Part shown: positions 1-12,356 of the stretch, piece by piece
Layout of the letters: every line of letters begins with the position of its first letter
How positions within the stretch are numbered: position 1 is the first letter of the stretch
Source of the DNA: Anagrus nilaparvatae
Taxonomy: Eukaryota; Arthropoda; Insecta; Hymenoptera; Mymaridae
Length of the DNA stretch: 64,000 nucleotides
Assembly: GCA_022575985.1 (NCBI GenBank)
Contig: JAKSXM010000007.1
Span: forward strand, 498,501-562,500
Direction of reading: 5' to 3'
Notes under the pieces: model-generated
Database searches by the model: none
What the model was told of the DNA's origin: nothing
Seen by the model: the letters and a program-made list of their open reading frames with translations, nothing else
Program-made: the position numbers and the translations under genes

Positions 1-760
1 AATGAGCTTAATACTTCAATATGCCACTGATATCACCGATTACAAGCATGCAATCATACATTCATTTCTATTAACTTTTAATAGTATTTTTTTACTGATC
101 AAAAATTTTGAATCAGATTCAAGATATCGAGTGAAAACCATATTTTCAAATATAAGTACTTTCATAGAACTAAGTGAAGTATTACACCCAAAAAAAAAAA
201 AAAAAAAAATTAGTTTGAGCTTTTTTGATGAAAAAATTATTGAAAAAAAAATTAGGTCTTAATTTCATAGCGGTTGTGAAACATCAGCGGTTGCAATATT
301 TTCAGATATTAGTACTTTCATGGAATTAAATGAGGTCTTACACTAAAAAAAAAAAATATTGTAGTTTTTTGAATTTTTTTGTTTTTTTAATTTTGAGAAA
401 AAAATTTTGTAAAAATTCGGTATCAGATCCAAAAAATTACTATAAACGAACTTTCTAAAACTAGTACTCTCATAGAAATAAATTAGGTACTACATCCAAA
501 AAGAAAAAAAAATTTGGTGTTTTTTGTATTTTTTTGTGACGAAAATTTTGGGAAAAAAATTTTCAAAAAATTAATTATTAGATTCGAGATATCGAGTAAA
601 AATCGTACTTTCAAATATAAGTACTTTCGTGGAAATAAATGAAGTATTACATCCAAATTAAAAAAAAAAAAAGTAGTTTGAGATTTTTTGATGAAAAAAT
701 GTTTGAAAAAAAATTAGGTCTTAATTCCACATACTTTTTTTAAAAACCGGTTTTTTAGCT
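1..760. repeat. Degenerate tandem repeat, about 150-bp units
   Basis: At least four diverged units are visible. Each carries a core resembling 'agtactttcatagaa' followed by 'gaagtattacatccaa' and a long A-run, near 150-200, 305-345, 455-505 and 605-660. The units are joined by T/A-rich stretches containing 'gagatatcgagt'. Related units occur in reverse orientation at about 36300-37080, so this is a dispersed repeat family. The 86-residue open frame at the left edge is low-complexity repeat sequence and is not called as a gene. Confidence 0.6.
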
Positions 761-847
761 TCCTCAGGTCCCAAAACGTACTTATATGCCAAAAAATCAA
801 AAATCAAAATTTGACCTGTCACAATGGTTCCTCATTGAGGAACCAAT

Positions 848-1061
848 AGTTGTAAACTTATGAAAAATAGTTATGAATTTACAAATTCTTTCGTAAATTC
901 TCAAAACAATATTGAGAATTCTCGAATTTTTCGATAACATACTAAATTTAGTAAAATTACGATTTTTATCGAATATTTAAAATTTTTTTTGAAAATTAAC
1001 TAATTTTTCGAAAAAATTTAATTTTTTTTGTTAATCTAAGGGAGTTATTTTTTACAGTGTA
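848..1061 (+). repeat. Truncated copy of the CACTGT-end MITE
   Basis: This stretch matches the 3' half of the complete element at 38944-39376: the segments around 'cgaatttttcgataa', 'atttttatcgaatattta' and the terminal 'tttacagtgta' are shared in order. The 5' half and its terminal inverted repeat are missing, so it is a 5'-truncated, non-autonomous copy. Confidence 0.6.
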
Positions 1062-1267
1062 GGTTCTTTGATTAAATTTTTGATGTGCATATCGAAATTA
1101 AATCTTAAATTAAAGCGATCTTATGCTAATGTAATGAAAAGAGTTTGTTTACACATGATAAGATACTGCCTAGTGCTTTAAAAATAATTTGAATGAAAAA
1201 CTAAAAAGCGATAAATTGATCCAGATGTTTTAGTGTTTATGTAATCAAATAATGATAATTTACTTAC

Positions 1268-1444
1268 GGCAATGCCGCCACAAAAATTTTCGTTGTCTTC
1301 GTAATTAACAGGTGTGCTATAATTGAGTCTCCATGTGCTCGATCTGTTTATCGGATCCACGAGTCTTCCATGGGCATGAGCATTTTGAATAAAACTGGTA
1401 ATTAAAAATATGAAGCAGAAAAAAATGTCAACTGCAAAAGCCAT
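1268..1444 (-). CDS. AA15-type lytic polysaccharide monooxygenase, first coding exon (partial)
   Basis: This 59-codon exon encodes a signal peptide (about residues 1-24, hydrophobic core FFCFIFLITSF, ending AHA) followed by HGRLVDPINRSSTWRL and then a Cys before GGIA. After cleavage the new N-terminal His would be the first ligand of the copper 'histidine brace', and HGR(L/M)..P..R...WR is the hallmark N-terminus of insect AA15 LPMOs, which oxidatively cleave chitin or cellulose outside the cell. The ATG at 1444-1442 is chosen because it directly precedes the signal peptide; an in-frame upstream ATG at 1531 would put 29 unrelated residues in front of it. The exon ends at a consensus donor (GCC|GTAAGT; last exon base 1268). 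No second exon is visible in 1-1267, so the rest, including the second brace His, should lie beyond the left edge. Confidence 0.85.
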
Positions 1445-4400
1445 ATAACTTTGACGATAGCGACTCGAGATCGTCAAAGGAAATTCTGATTTAATTCGCT
1501 GTAATTCGTATTTTATATAAGCTTCTATCAATGTTGTAATTCATAAAAGTCAACTTTTAATTCAAAGGTGTATCATAAGGTTTTTTTAGCGATTTAAAAT
1601 ATTAATTTAATTTATTGCTCTTATTACAGATAAAGTTAGGGAGAAAAGCGGGCAATCTCCAGTCCAACTGACAGTCCGGAATTTGGATTTGACCAACGCG
1701 AAAAGCTTTTTTCTGGTTGGATCCAGTTGGATCTCACCTTCTTGATTTATTGCAATTCGATTATTGAATATTATTATAATATACCACCGATAAAACAATT
1801 AACTTTTTATGAACTTTCACTGAGCAATAAATGCGCCTAAGATTAAAAGACTTTGTTATCTTATTTAAAAAAGAAATGAAAAAAGAAATTTTTGAATTTA
1901 TGCTTTTATCAAAGACGTAAAAGTGGGACAGTTTATTTGTTTATTGCAAAAACAATGTTTTTATTATTATCATAATTTACATTGGAGTGTTTAATTATGC
2001 AATATAACACAATTAACTTGATAATATTTTGTCATTTCTTTGCGAATCGCATCAAGAGTTTTTTTCTGGTAGAGGTTAAATTAAATTATTCGGCAATGAC
2101 TGAGAAAGAAAGATCTTTTGCGCCCTTGCAGATAAATTATTATGTTTTTTGTGCATAAGCTTTTCTTTTAGCCTGAAATAAAAAAATGAAAAGGCTTAAA
2201 ATTTGATTGATTAAAAGAGCGAGAGGGAGGGGAAAATTTTATTTTATTAGAATGTAATATGAAATTATTTAGTTGGTCATAGAGAAAACAGAAGCGAATA
2301 TATGAAAAAAGTTTTTTAGAGTGACAATTTCCGCACGCCATATGTTTCATCTTTGGATATTGTATTTTCCCTGGGAACACGTGTAACGCGCATTGCTTTC
2401 GAATTCATCAGCAGCAAAAACTGAGAAACTCAAAGAATAAAGAATATAATAAATCTTTTTCTGGATTATGTTTTTTTAAAAGTCTTTTTCTTTAAATCGT
2501 ACGTTTCCTTCTCGATTTCAGAATAATTGAACAGCGAGTAGTTTTGGGAAAATAAAAAAACGTGATCTGCCTTCTTATGCATGCAAGATCCAAGTCCTTG
2601 AAATTTAAGGGAGAATGAAATATGTGAGTTGAATTCAAGAAGTTATGGGATTTTCTTTGTTGCGATTTCATCTTTCGCTGGACATTTAGCTTAAATCATA
2701 ATTCTGAAAAAGCGTGCTTTTTAAGGTATCGATTTTCAAGACTGAAATATTCAAAACTTTTTTCTCGCATGTCATTTATCTTTAACAATGCGTAAAAAAA
2801 GTAAATACACGCTACAAATCTCTTCTCGGCAAAAGAACTTTTGCGTTAAACGAAAAACTATTTTGACTATAGAAATAGCAGCGTAGTTTTGTGGCTTCGA
2901 GAAAAAAAGTCGGATAGAGAAAAGGGTCACTCGTGTGTCTCTGCGAGTCCATTGTACGAGCACGGGGATTATTGAGATTGGAAATCAAACGACAATTATA
3001 CGGCACTCGAAGAGTATATCGCTAATCCAACAACGATGTGTCCATGTGTCAATTTAAATGTCTATTTCCAATATCCTTTATGTGTATACTAAAATTTCCG
3101 ATTCGAACCTATTCGACTGTGTTATATGTAATAATCTTTCCCCTTTCTTTGCTTTTTTCTAATTTATTGGCCAATGTTCTCGATTAATTTTAACGTTTTA
3201 GCAATTAGTTTACAAAAAATGAAATCCACGACAACTACGTGTTATATCAACGTAGCGCTCAAGTATTGAGAAAAGATTAGTTTCTCTTGAAAAAGTAAAA
3301 AGTTTCAAAGCTCTAAGCTTATAATGCCGTTTCTTCGGCGCAGTTTATGGTCGTGTAATCGAATTGTCGAATCATCCAATATTTACAAGCTTAAATCATT
3401 TGGAAAAAAATTTTCCTCCTTATCGAAATTATAAATAACCGTTTGAAACTGAAATTAGATTAGGCTTTGTGTGCAAGTCGCAGATATAATTAATCGGACT
3501 TGGCTGTTAAATAAGCACAAAGCGAGCAGGTAATTGCGGCAAAGAGCGATTCGTTTAGTTTCATTTGCAAAAACCATTGTCGGTTTTAAAAATAAAAAAA
3601 TGATATAAAATAAGATAATAAATCTGGCATAAATGTAGCATAAATAAAAGGAATAAATGTAAAAATCGAGGATCTGTGACATGTTTAACTACTTGAAAAA
3701 CGTGAATAACAAATTTCAAGCATAATAAAATCGCATCTGTCTGGTGCATATCAGCGTATTCCTGTTGTTTTTCATTTAAAATGCATAAAATAATAAACAC
3801 GTTTTGCATATTTAACAAAAAAATCAATGCAAAAAATGAAAAAATGAAAAAAATTACCTTATCAAAACAAATATTAGGTGGTTCGCTCATGTCAAATAAC
3901 TCGAGGTAAATACGGGTAGCAAAAGAGAAAACTTAACGAATCTCTTCAAATATTTACGAAACGATTTAAAAAACCTGTCAAGTATCTTCTTATTTTTTGT
4001 TTCCCCAAAGCAAAGAATATTTTTTCCTAATAAAATGTACGTCTAGTCTTTTAAATTTTTATACTGATGTAACATTATTGCGCTCTTGATCCCTTCAATC
4101 TGAGCTTACATACCTCATTTCTCATCAACGACCAGTTTTTATTTTCAAAACTAAAAGGCCGCTTCCGATATCGCCCCAGGGATTTTATTATTTATTACGA
4201 TGTAATTTCCTATGCCAACACTTGCTTATGCCATAAAACCAATAAAATCGACACATGGAAAGAAATTAGCCAATTTCTTATAAAAATTTATTTAATTTAT
4301 TAAAAACAATTATTAATGAGGGTAAAAGATCAAAAAAATTAATTCACTAATCATTCCGAAACAAGCAAGGGGAAAGTACTAAATCTCCCCTGCCTGTAAA

Positions 4401-7400
4401 AGAAAACATTGCGAGGCTAAGATTTTTCGAAAACTTTCCATTTTCAAGAATGACAAATCCTTTTGTCTGACAGGTCCAAGAGGAAGAAGAAGAGACTTGT
4501 GTCTTGCGGTTGAGGCGATAATCCGAAGTAGCGCCTTGGTGAAACGAGCGTCGCGAGACTATAAATCTCGAAGAATATACCCAAGGGACTCGAGAAGAAC
4601 CGATTAAACAGGCCAATTAGTAATCTGTAATTTTTTCCAACTATTATGACATTGAAAAAATTGTTTACTTTGATTCGCAGTAGACGAGAGAGAGTACAAC
4701 TGTACAACTTGTACAGAGTATAATATAAAGCCGTTGTAGCTTTTCCCAGAGGGCTCGTGTTATTTTACATGAACACGAACGAGTTTAAGAGAAAAACATT
4801 AATCACCAGGCACTTGTTATAGTTTCCGGTCTGACGTTCAAATTTTCAGCATTTTTTACAGCGATGTCTCTTTCAATATGTATGCTAATTTTCTTTAAGT
4901 GTCGATTTCATTTTATTTTAGAATCAAAAAAATCCACAACAAAAAGTCTACGAGAATCGTTAAATAATTAGTTGACCACTTTGAGAGCCACGTAAAAAAT
5001 AAAAAATTCGTTTTTGATTACCGCAAGAAAAAGTGCCTTAAGTTTTGCGATTGTGCATGGAAAGTTTTTTTTTAAATCGAGGAAATTAAGTAATAAATTA
5101 TGGAATTTTTTACAAACAAGTTGACGGTTAAAAATATTTCTTTGCTAAAAGTTGTATTTAAATGATCTTTTGTCGTGCAGAAGCAATAATTTAAGCGCTT
5201 TATTATATTTTCAAACGAAATAACATTTCCATTATTTTTTAGTTTTCGTTGTAACTGCGATATTAGCAGTTAAAATTATTCAGAAGAAGAGTAGTTTGAC
5301 GAAAAAGAAGAATAGTAAATTAATTATCAAGCTCGGAAAAGTTTTAACAAGAAAAATGTCATCACGCCCATTCTCTTTTGGTACATTACTTTTGAAAAAA
5401 TGGCATTAATTTTAATACGTTAGCTTTTAGATCTAAAATAATGCGAAAAAACTTTAAATATGGGCATAATTTTAGTTGATTAAGGGCGATCCAAAAACCT
5501 ACCTACTATATTTCTTTTCTTGTTAAGTTATTATTATTGTTGTTATTACTGTTTAGCAGCAGGGCGAGTTATCTACTTGATTTTATTAATTAATCTAATT
5601 AAATGATTTATTCCACTAATTATAGTGACTGATGTATTGATTGACCTGATTATGCTTATTGACTCTTATTTACTTTTGAGTTTTATTTACTAATAACACA
5701 TTGTTAAATTTTCTATTTTATTTTTTATTGTGTGTTGAATTTGTATAATTTTTTGTGATGGCAAATAAAGAGATAATAATGTTATTAATTATTTTTTGAA
5801 AAATTGTACTTTAAATGCCCTTGATTAATTATATTAAAAGTTGTTCTTTTTAATGAAACTACCAAAATTTGGTTATTTAAATTTTTAATTTTTTAAATGA
5901 AATTCCATGTTTTGGTAAATAAAACGAGTGAGTGCAGAGTGATGCAATATTCAAGCAGTAAAAAAAAATTTTTTCTCTACGTATTTGCAACTAAAGTTTT
6001 ATAAATATTCAAATATTTTTCAACAATTGCATTTTAACTATAAAGCAAAACACTGTCAAAATTAATCATTTCCGAATGAAAATCTAAAAAGCTAGTTTTT
6101 TATATTTTCATTCGAATCGAATCGAACAAAAGTAGGAAATAGATAAATCAAAAGTCTTTTTGCTGCTTCTTCATTTTAATTAAAATAATCAGATAAAGAT
6201 AATATCTTAATTAGGGAGTAAACGAGCTTGGACAAAAGAGTGAAAAGTCTTGGCTGCTTTTTTTGCGGTTATTCCAAGGAAGCTATTTAATTGCTTCTAT
6301 TTTAGAGAACTTTCGTTTAGGGTTTCTCTCTATAAAGTGGCCCTATAAATTTTTCCTAATCTCGTTTCCGCATCTCCCTCAGCACAGTCTAACGCACAAA
6401 TAATAGATTCTCCTGATTTTCAGCGATTTTTTCCTAAGTGCCCGCATGTTGCATTAAGCTAAACTCATAATTCTTGAAAACCCTTAAACCAAAATAAACT
6501 GCTTTGTTTTTCGATTCATTGCTTTAATACCTTTTTCCGTTTTACGATATTTATTGCCTCGAATCGTATTCTAATTTTTCACTTTTTTATCGCGCACGGA
6601 ACTTTGACATTTTTTCAAACAAGTTATATAAGAAAAAAAATTTTTTAATTTTAAACTAAATGCAGAGAGAAATCAAAGCAATTTAAGAAAATTTCGTTTA
6701 TTTCAGGATAATTCAATAAACAATAATTGGATTTTAATTAATTCAGGGAATTATATTGCATCGTTAACATAAATGCTGCACTTTGATTAAATTTTATCGA
6801 TTTCTCAAATAATATTAATTAAAGCTGTCGATTTATCCGAGGCTAATCTTGAAAAATAAACAGAAATTTAAAACTTTTCTTATCATTGCGTCGAATAGGT
6901 GAAAGAAAAAACTCGAGTTATAAGAGTCGAGTGAAAGATTTATCGCAACTGGTATTTAGGGGTGGAATCGAGGAATCGGAAAAAAAATCAATATGGAGAA
7001 AAGGAAATAGCTGTTGATGCAATTAACTTTCATAAATATAAATGTGAAAAGTCCTTTTTTATTGTGTATTTAGTCGATTTACTTTATGTCATAAAATAAT
7101 ATAAGCTCCCTAAAAAGTAAAAATAACGGCCCTAAGTCTTGAGAAATTCGCAGGACCTTTTTTATCCATCGAGAATAATGAAAAAAAGTAGGATTACCTT
7201 TTTATTTAAAGAAACTGATATTTTTCTATGAGAAAAAGCAGATTTTAGCTAATTTCCCTTTTGGTAATTATCCTTTATGTTTCGTGTCTGGTTTATTTAA
7301 TATCGTTCGATAAATAGCAGATTTTATTATACTGCGTTACATAAACTCGAGAAGTTGTAGTTTGATGTCTCTTAATTTCTTGCCTCTTTTGTTATCTTGG

Positions 7401-8569
7401 AATTTCAATTTAGCTCGGCTAAAGTTTTTGTACATGCTGAAAAATTTGTCCTAAGAAACCCGTTCTCGTGTCGTGGTTACATGCTGCATCCATAAATAAT
7501 CGCATCTGGTTCTGTATTATATATTTCGAAAATGTAATTTTGGCTTGATAAAGGCGAAAAAATGGAGCCTTTATCGATCGAAAGGAAAACACAGTGAAAT
7601 GATACTCTTGTACGTTTAACGAAAATGCTCTAAGCTAATCAATAGAATTTATCTTATAAAGCAGATTATATTTACCCTAGAACGTAATTAATAATGAATG
7701 AGAAATAACCTCTTAGAGATCGTCCTCATGGGAAAATCTACGATACAGCTTCGTCCCCTAAACAGTCGAGGAAAAATTGCTCCTTTCAATTATGATATTT
7801 CGTTGATTCGTTTTATTTTAAACTCTTACGGTTTCTTGTTTTGCTAAGATAAACATCTGAGAGGAGGATTTGAGAAAGAGAAAAATCCTCGGCAGCTTCA
7901 AGATTCAGCAAGACGAATGGCTAAAAAAAGCACAAACTTGGTAATTTGTATATAAAAAAGTCCTTTTTTCCTTCTTTGGACACAGACCAAATGAGAATCA
8001 TTTATTTTCAAAACTACAGCGAATTTCTGTGTCACTTGCGTACTTATTTCTATTGATTCTTTTCTCCTCTTTTTTAAAGGGTTGGAAAAAGAAATCTTTG
8101 TCGAGCACATAAACAGTTTAATGAAATGATATTCCGTAGAAGAAAATTTTTCTCTCGATTACTCTTTGAACCTTGTTCAAATTTAAATTAGCTTCATAAT
8201 AAGTTTCGCGTAGATTAATTCTTATTATTCACTTTGACTGACAAGTTTACCTTGTGCTATGTTTTTGATAAAATTTTAATAAATATGAAAAACCCGCTAT
8301 CCTAAGAATCCAAACTTTAATTTATTATAGAAATTATTTGTTTTTGCTCGTGAAATTTAAATTATAAATTTATAAATATAATATTCATAGCTTGATGTCT
8401 TACCGAGATAACTTTAGAACTGGGCCAAAAAATAAAGAAATTACCATTTTAGACAATTTGGGGTGTTTTATTTTTATGGCCAAGTCAAGAAAAATAATAT
8501 AAAGGTTGTTTAAAAAAAATTTTTTTTAAGCCTTAAATTTTCACAGGAACCCCTTGCATCAATAATGTC
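1445..8569. other. Gene-free AT-rich stretch upstream of the LPMO exon
   Basis: About 7 kb without a recognisable coding exon on either strand. The open frames here are short (about 60-110 residues), low in complexity and lack domain motifs or consistent splice signals. It presumably contains the promoter and 5' untranslated region of the LPMO gene next to 1444. No clear tandem array, long inverted repeat or tRNA was seen. Confidence 0.5.
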
Positions 8570-10388
8570 CCTTGATACTGAGTAGCTTATTTTGAAAAAC
8601 TTCCAACTTATCAAAAGGAAATCACTATTAGCAAGCATGCAATAATAAGATAGGTAACTGCATTAACAACTAAAGAGTCTAAATTTTATCTTTTATCGAG
8701 ACGAAAGTGAACTTGTATTTCTCATACCGGTATTTTTACATTTTTTACTAATTTTCCTTGTTCGCTGAATTTTGAAAACATAAATTACTTTATTAGTATA
8801 ATTTTTAAAATACAAGTTAATTACAAGTTAATTGCGTTTTTATCAGCTCAATATCGTCATCCTGCCATCGAGGTTATATTTAAAAGGGGTTATTGCTTTG
8901 ACGTAGTTCACAACAACGTCGGTGTCCAGGGGTCCAGGTTCGTGGTTCCTGTGTTTCTTTGCGAAAGTTTCGATACCTACTCCACCTTTGTAAATAAAAT
9001 CTAAAACAACGATTCTGTACCATTCGTCTTCTTTGACATTTTCGAACTTTGGAACCTTACACTTTTGGCACCTTTCAAAATTAAATCCAACTTGTTAAAA
9101 CTTATTAAAAAAATTAAACGTCAATAGACTTACCGAACTTTAACGTCGATTACTCTTGAAAAAACTGGATTCGACACATTGTAAACAACTTTTAGTCCAG
9201 ACCAGTGAAGCAAGTGTTTTCCAGAAAATTTATCAACATAATAGCTTTCGGATGCAGCCTCTTCTAGAACCTAATTCCATTATTTTATTAGCCATCAATG
9301 GTTTAGTCATTTTGGACAATTTCTTTTAACATGGAATATGTTCATTGAATGAGGTATTTGAAAAAGTTTGGCTCGGCAGGGGGGGAGGTGAAAAACTGAA
9401 AAAGTGACGTTTTTAGGGGGGGGAGGGTGAAATGGAGTTAGAATATTTTCGATTTAGGGACTATTTCAAATCATGAGATCTCTAATTTAAGCTGCCAAGA
9501 TAACTCCTTTTATTTATTGTAAAAAATGAATGCTGGTAAAAAAAATGGAGGTTTCTTTTTTAATTGTTTTGTTTTTTTTTTACTTTATTTATTTACATAA
9601 GGATTTTGATAAGAAAAGTAAGCCTTTTATTACTTTGAAACCTTAATTTAAGCCCAAATGCAAACGTTTTATAAAAATGAAATGGATTTCGATATAAGGA
9701 AAATAAAAATATTGCTTACATGTAATAAATCTTTTCCTCGAAGCTCCAAAACATCAAATTTATTATCAAATGGCAAAACCTCTTTTAAATCCGCAAAAGT
9801 AAGCAATCCTGGTCTCAAAGTTCTTCTTAAGCTTCCAGCGTTTATGCAACCAATAGCAGCGTACGTCCAATTATCGAAATTTTTAGATTTATTTTTGTGC
9901 TGTAACAAAATTTTAGGGTAAAAGACTGGCAATAAATCGAACCCGAAAGAGAATTTTTTGAGTGACCAATTTACTTTATCGAATAATTTTTGCAAAAATA
10001 TATAGAATATAGAAGTCATAAGAAACCTTTATTTGCTAAAAATTTGTTAACTTTAGTGCTAGATTCTAAATTTAACTTACATAGTAGATCATCGAATCTG
10101 TTACTAAATTTGCCAAATTACATTCACCGTATGAACACGAGTGATTCAAAAAACTTTTCGTTTCTCCGATAACCTGTAAGCCAACTTTCTCAACTTCTTC
10201 CTGATAAGGCTGCAAGTCTTTCAAAAGCTCTACGTCTGTTGATATAAAAATTTCAAGCTATTTTCAAAAATTATTCCAAATAGTTTTTAACGATTTACCC
10301 TCCTCGATTTTATGGTCCATTAAAATAGGACTGCCCTCCCAATCGATAATTTCACCATCTTTGTCGAACCTCACTCTTAAGTCGCCTA
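8570..10388 (-). repeat. Partial segmental duplication of the 5'-nucleotidase locus
   Basis: This block is collinear with 17562-17948 plus 20916 to about 22700, in the same orientation. The low-coordinate boundary is near the shared 'gtcccttgatact' (8570 and 17562). The high-coordinate boundary falls inside exon 6, after 'gtcgccta' at 10388. The block carries the 3' end of the gene and its 3' flank but not exons 1-5. Introns differ by small indels; for example the long copy has about 180 extra bases next to its exon 8 acceptor. Confidence 0.85.
8843..10388 (-). pseudogene. 5'-nucleotidase family, 5'-truncated copy (exons 6-10)
   Basis: Pieces, in gene order: part of exon 6 10388-10299, exon 7 10235-10081, exon 8 9899-9720, exon 9 9270-9134 and exon 10 9071-8843. 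All surviving splice sites are canonical and the frame stays open. Exon 7 contains GECNLANLVTDSM, exon 8 contains CINAGSLRRTLRPG and LPFDNKFDVLELRGKDLL, and exon 10 contains the C-x-x-C-x-VP motif and ends GRMTILS-stop. A possible AATAAA on the minus strand (8794-8789) lies about 50 bp past the stop. The metallophosphatase half (exons 1-5) is absent, so it cannot encode an active enzyme alone. Because the frame is clean it could still be transcribed, either fused to an unseen upstream exon or recently formed. There is no hydrophobic C-terminal tail, so the ancestral protein was probably secreted rather than GPI-anchored. Confidence 0.85.
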
Positions 10389-10927
10389 CTATCGGTTTGA
10401 AAAAGATGTGAACCTCTCGTTTTTTCTTAATATTTTGGGTGAAAATAGAGATATTTTAATGAAACAAATTTTTTTTGAAAATTTGACTATACTTTTACAA
10501 TTTTACCAAAGGAATATACTTCAACTTTATTAGTTTCTGCTTTATTGCAAATAAAAGTAAAAAAACAAGAATTTTTTGAAATTTTTTTTCGCTCCGCCGC
10601 TTTGGACCTCATAAAAGTGTCAAAAAAATCATTTTTTTTCTGGCCAAATTTTTACCACTGATAATATGACTCTTTATTTACACGTTGCTGTTTTAAAAAT
10701 TTGAAAATATTAATTCGTAAATTTTCTGTGACCTTTGAAAAACGAGACCTCTATCTCAGCAACAAATTGTTCGATTGGCTTCATTTTTTTTAATGGATAG
10801 ATCTTAATTTATATACATATTACTGATTAAAGTAGCGAATTTCTAGTTTTAGAGCTAAAACGAAATGAATCAAGGCACAGGTGCAATCTATTCATCTATT
10901 ATTTCTCAAAAAACTCTTCACACCTTC
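10389..10927. other. Unassigned AT-rich stretch
   Basis: Sequence between the nucleotidase duplication breakpoint and the next inverted-repeat element. It has no homology to the long nucleotidase copy, and I see no recognisable coding or RNA feature. Confidence 0.4.
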
Positions 10928-10951
10928 CTGCTGTTTCAAATTCCAAGAGGT

Positions 10952-11722
10952 AGAAAAAAAAATATTTCTTTTGTTTCCGAATTTGAATAACATTATCATG
11001 CTTTTTAAGACATCAACATCTGGTAAAAATATAGAAAAAAAAAATTGCAATTTTCAGAAAGGTATTCAATTTTTATAAATATTGTAAATGTATTGATTCA
11101 CCTGATCACAAAGAACTTTGAATCGCAAAAATCGGCCAATAATTGGCTTCAAGAGAGCGTAAAGTAAAAATAGGTATCAATTTCTATTTTGCTGATATCG
11201 GGGTTATTCCTTGGCCGATTTTCGCAATTCAAACTGCACATTAATCAGTTTTTTAAGTATACTAAGTTTTAAAGCAAAAAGAAAATCTTCAGGCACCCCG
11301 CGGAAAAAAGTACAACAATAAAAAATAATTCTTATTATTATTTTTTTTTCATTAATTTTTTTTCCATTTTTGCAAATCTTTGTAAAAATGTTACTTTTTG
11401 CCTCAAATCATATTCTACATTAAAATCTGATTAATGTGCAGTTTGAATTGCGAAAATCGGCCAAGGAATAATCCCGATATCAGCAAAATAGAAATTGATA
11501 CCTATTTTTACTTTACGCTCTCTTGAAGCCAATTATTGGCCGATTTTTGCGATTCAAAGTTCTTTGTGATCAGGTGAATCAATACATTTACAATATTTAT
11601 AAAAATTGAATACCTTTCTGAAAATTGCAATTTTTTTTTTCTATATTTTTACCAGATGTTGATGTCTTAAAAAGCATGATAATGTTATTCAAATTCGGAA
11701 AAAAAAGAAATATTTTTTTTCT
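10952..11722. mobile_element. Inverted-repeat element with ~297-bp arms
   Basis: The arms 10952-11248 and 11427-11722 are near-perfect reverse complements (starting 'agaaaaaaaaatattt' and ending at 'attaatcag'), separated by a 178-bp loop. There is no coding capacity: the mirrored open frames of about 65-70 residues are products of the palindrome. It is consistent with a foldback or long-TIR MITE. A convincing target-site duplication could not be fixed because the flanks themselves contain nested repeats. Confidence 0.75.
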
Positions 11723-12356
11723 GAATAATTTTATTCGATAAATTGAGCTAACAATTGTTTGGATATTTCGCCTCTGGCTAAATAGTGTGAGGCTCGTCAG
11801 TACGTACACTATTTAGCCTTTTCGTAGATACCCATTAATAATAATTTTTGTATAAAACAAAAATCAAAAAATTTTTTAAAATAATAAAATATATAAAAAT
11901 GTAAGAACTTACTTCGATGAAATCACGCGTTAGACTACTATAAACGAAAGGAAATCTAAAAACCCCCACTACTAAAAAAATTTTTTGTTACATCTGCTTA
12001 TTGTACTATCATTTTAAACCTTGAAAAATATATATATTTTATAAAATTTCTATTTTTAAAAAAACATCTTAGTTGAATTAGATGAATTTAAACACACTTT
12101 TTATATGAACCTAGTACCAATTAAACCAAAATTATATAAACGAAAGACTCGCTTTCTAAGAATTATATACAGTTTTTTTCACATTGGACTGGAACACCAA
12201 GTATGAATATTTACAGCATATTTCAATCAAATGCCATTAATAATAATTGTATTTTTTCGCTCATTTGTATATTAAATCTGAATAATTTTATTCGATAAAT
12301 TGAGCTAACAATTGTTTGGATATTTCGCCTCTGGCTAAATAGTGTGAGGCTCGTCA
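11721..12356. repeat. 79-bp direct repeats flanking a 478-bp segment
   Basis: Positions 11721-11799 and 12278-12356 carry the same 79 bp, beginning 'ctgaataattttattcg' and ending 'gtgaggctcgtca'. Just after the first copy, 'acactatttagcc' forms a short inverted pair with 'ggctaaatagtgt' inside it. Beyond the second copy, 'tctcttggagtttgaaacagca' is the near reverse complement of 10929-10949. The whole 10929-12376 stretch therefore looks like nested insertions inside one older inverted sequence. Confidence 0.65.

Noticed and set aside
3561..3890. 109-residue minus-strand frame rich in Phe and Leu
   Set aside because: Hydrophobic composition is what A/T-rich sequence yields by chance; no domain or splice pattern supports it.
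4347..4707. Overlapping 87- and 89-residue minus-strand frames
   Set aside because: Two frames open over the same bases with no motif. The region is somewhat GC-richer, but no exon boundaries are convincing.
9658..9921. 87-residue plus-strand frame, repeated at 21783-22046
   Set aside because: Both are antisense to exon 8 of the two nucleotidase copies, so their similarity comes from the real minus-strand gene.
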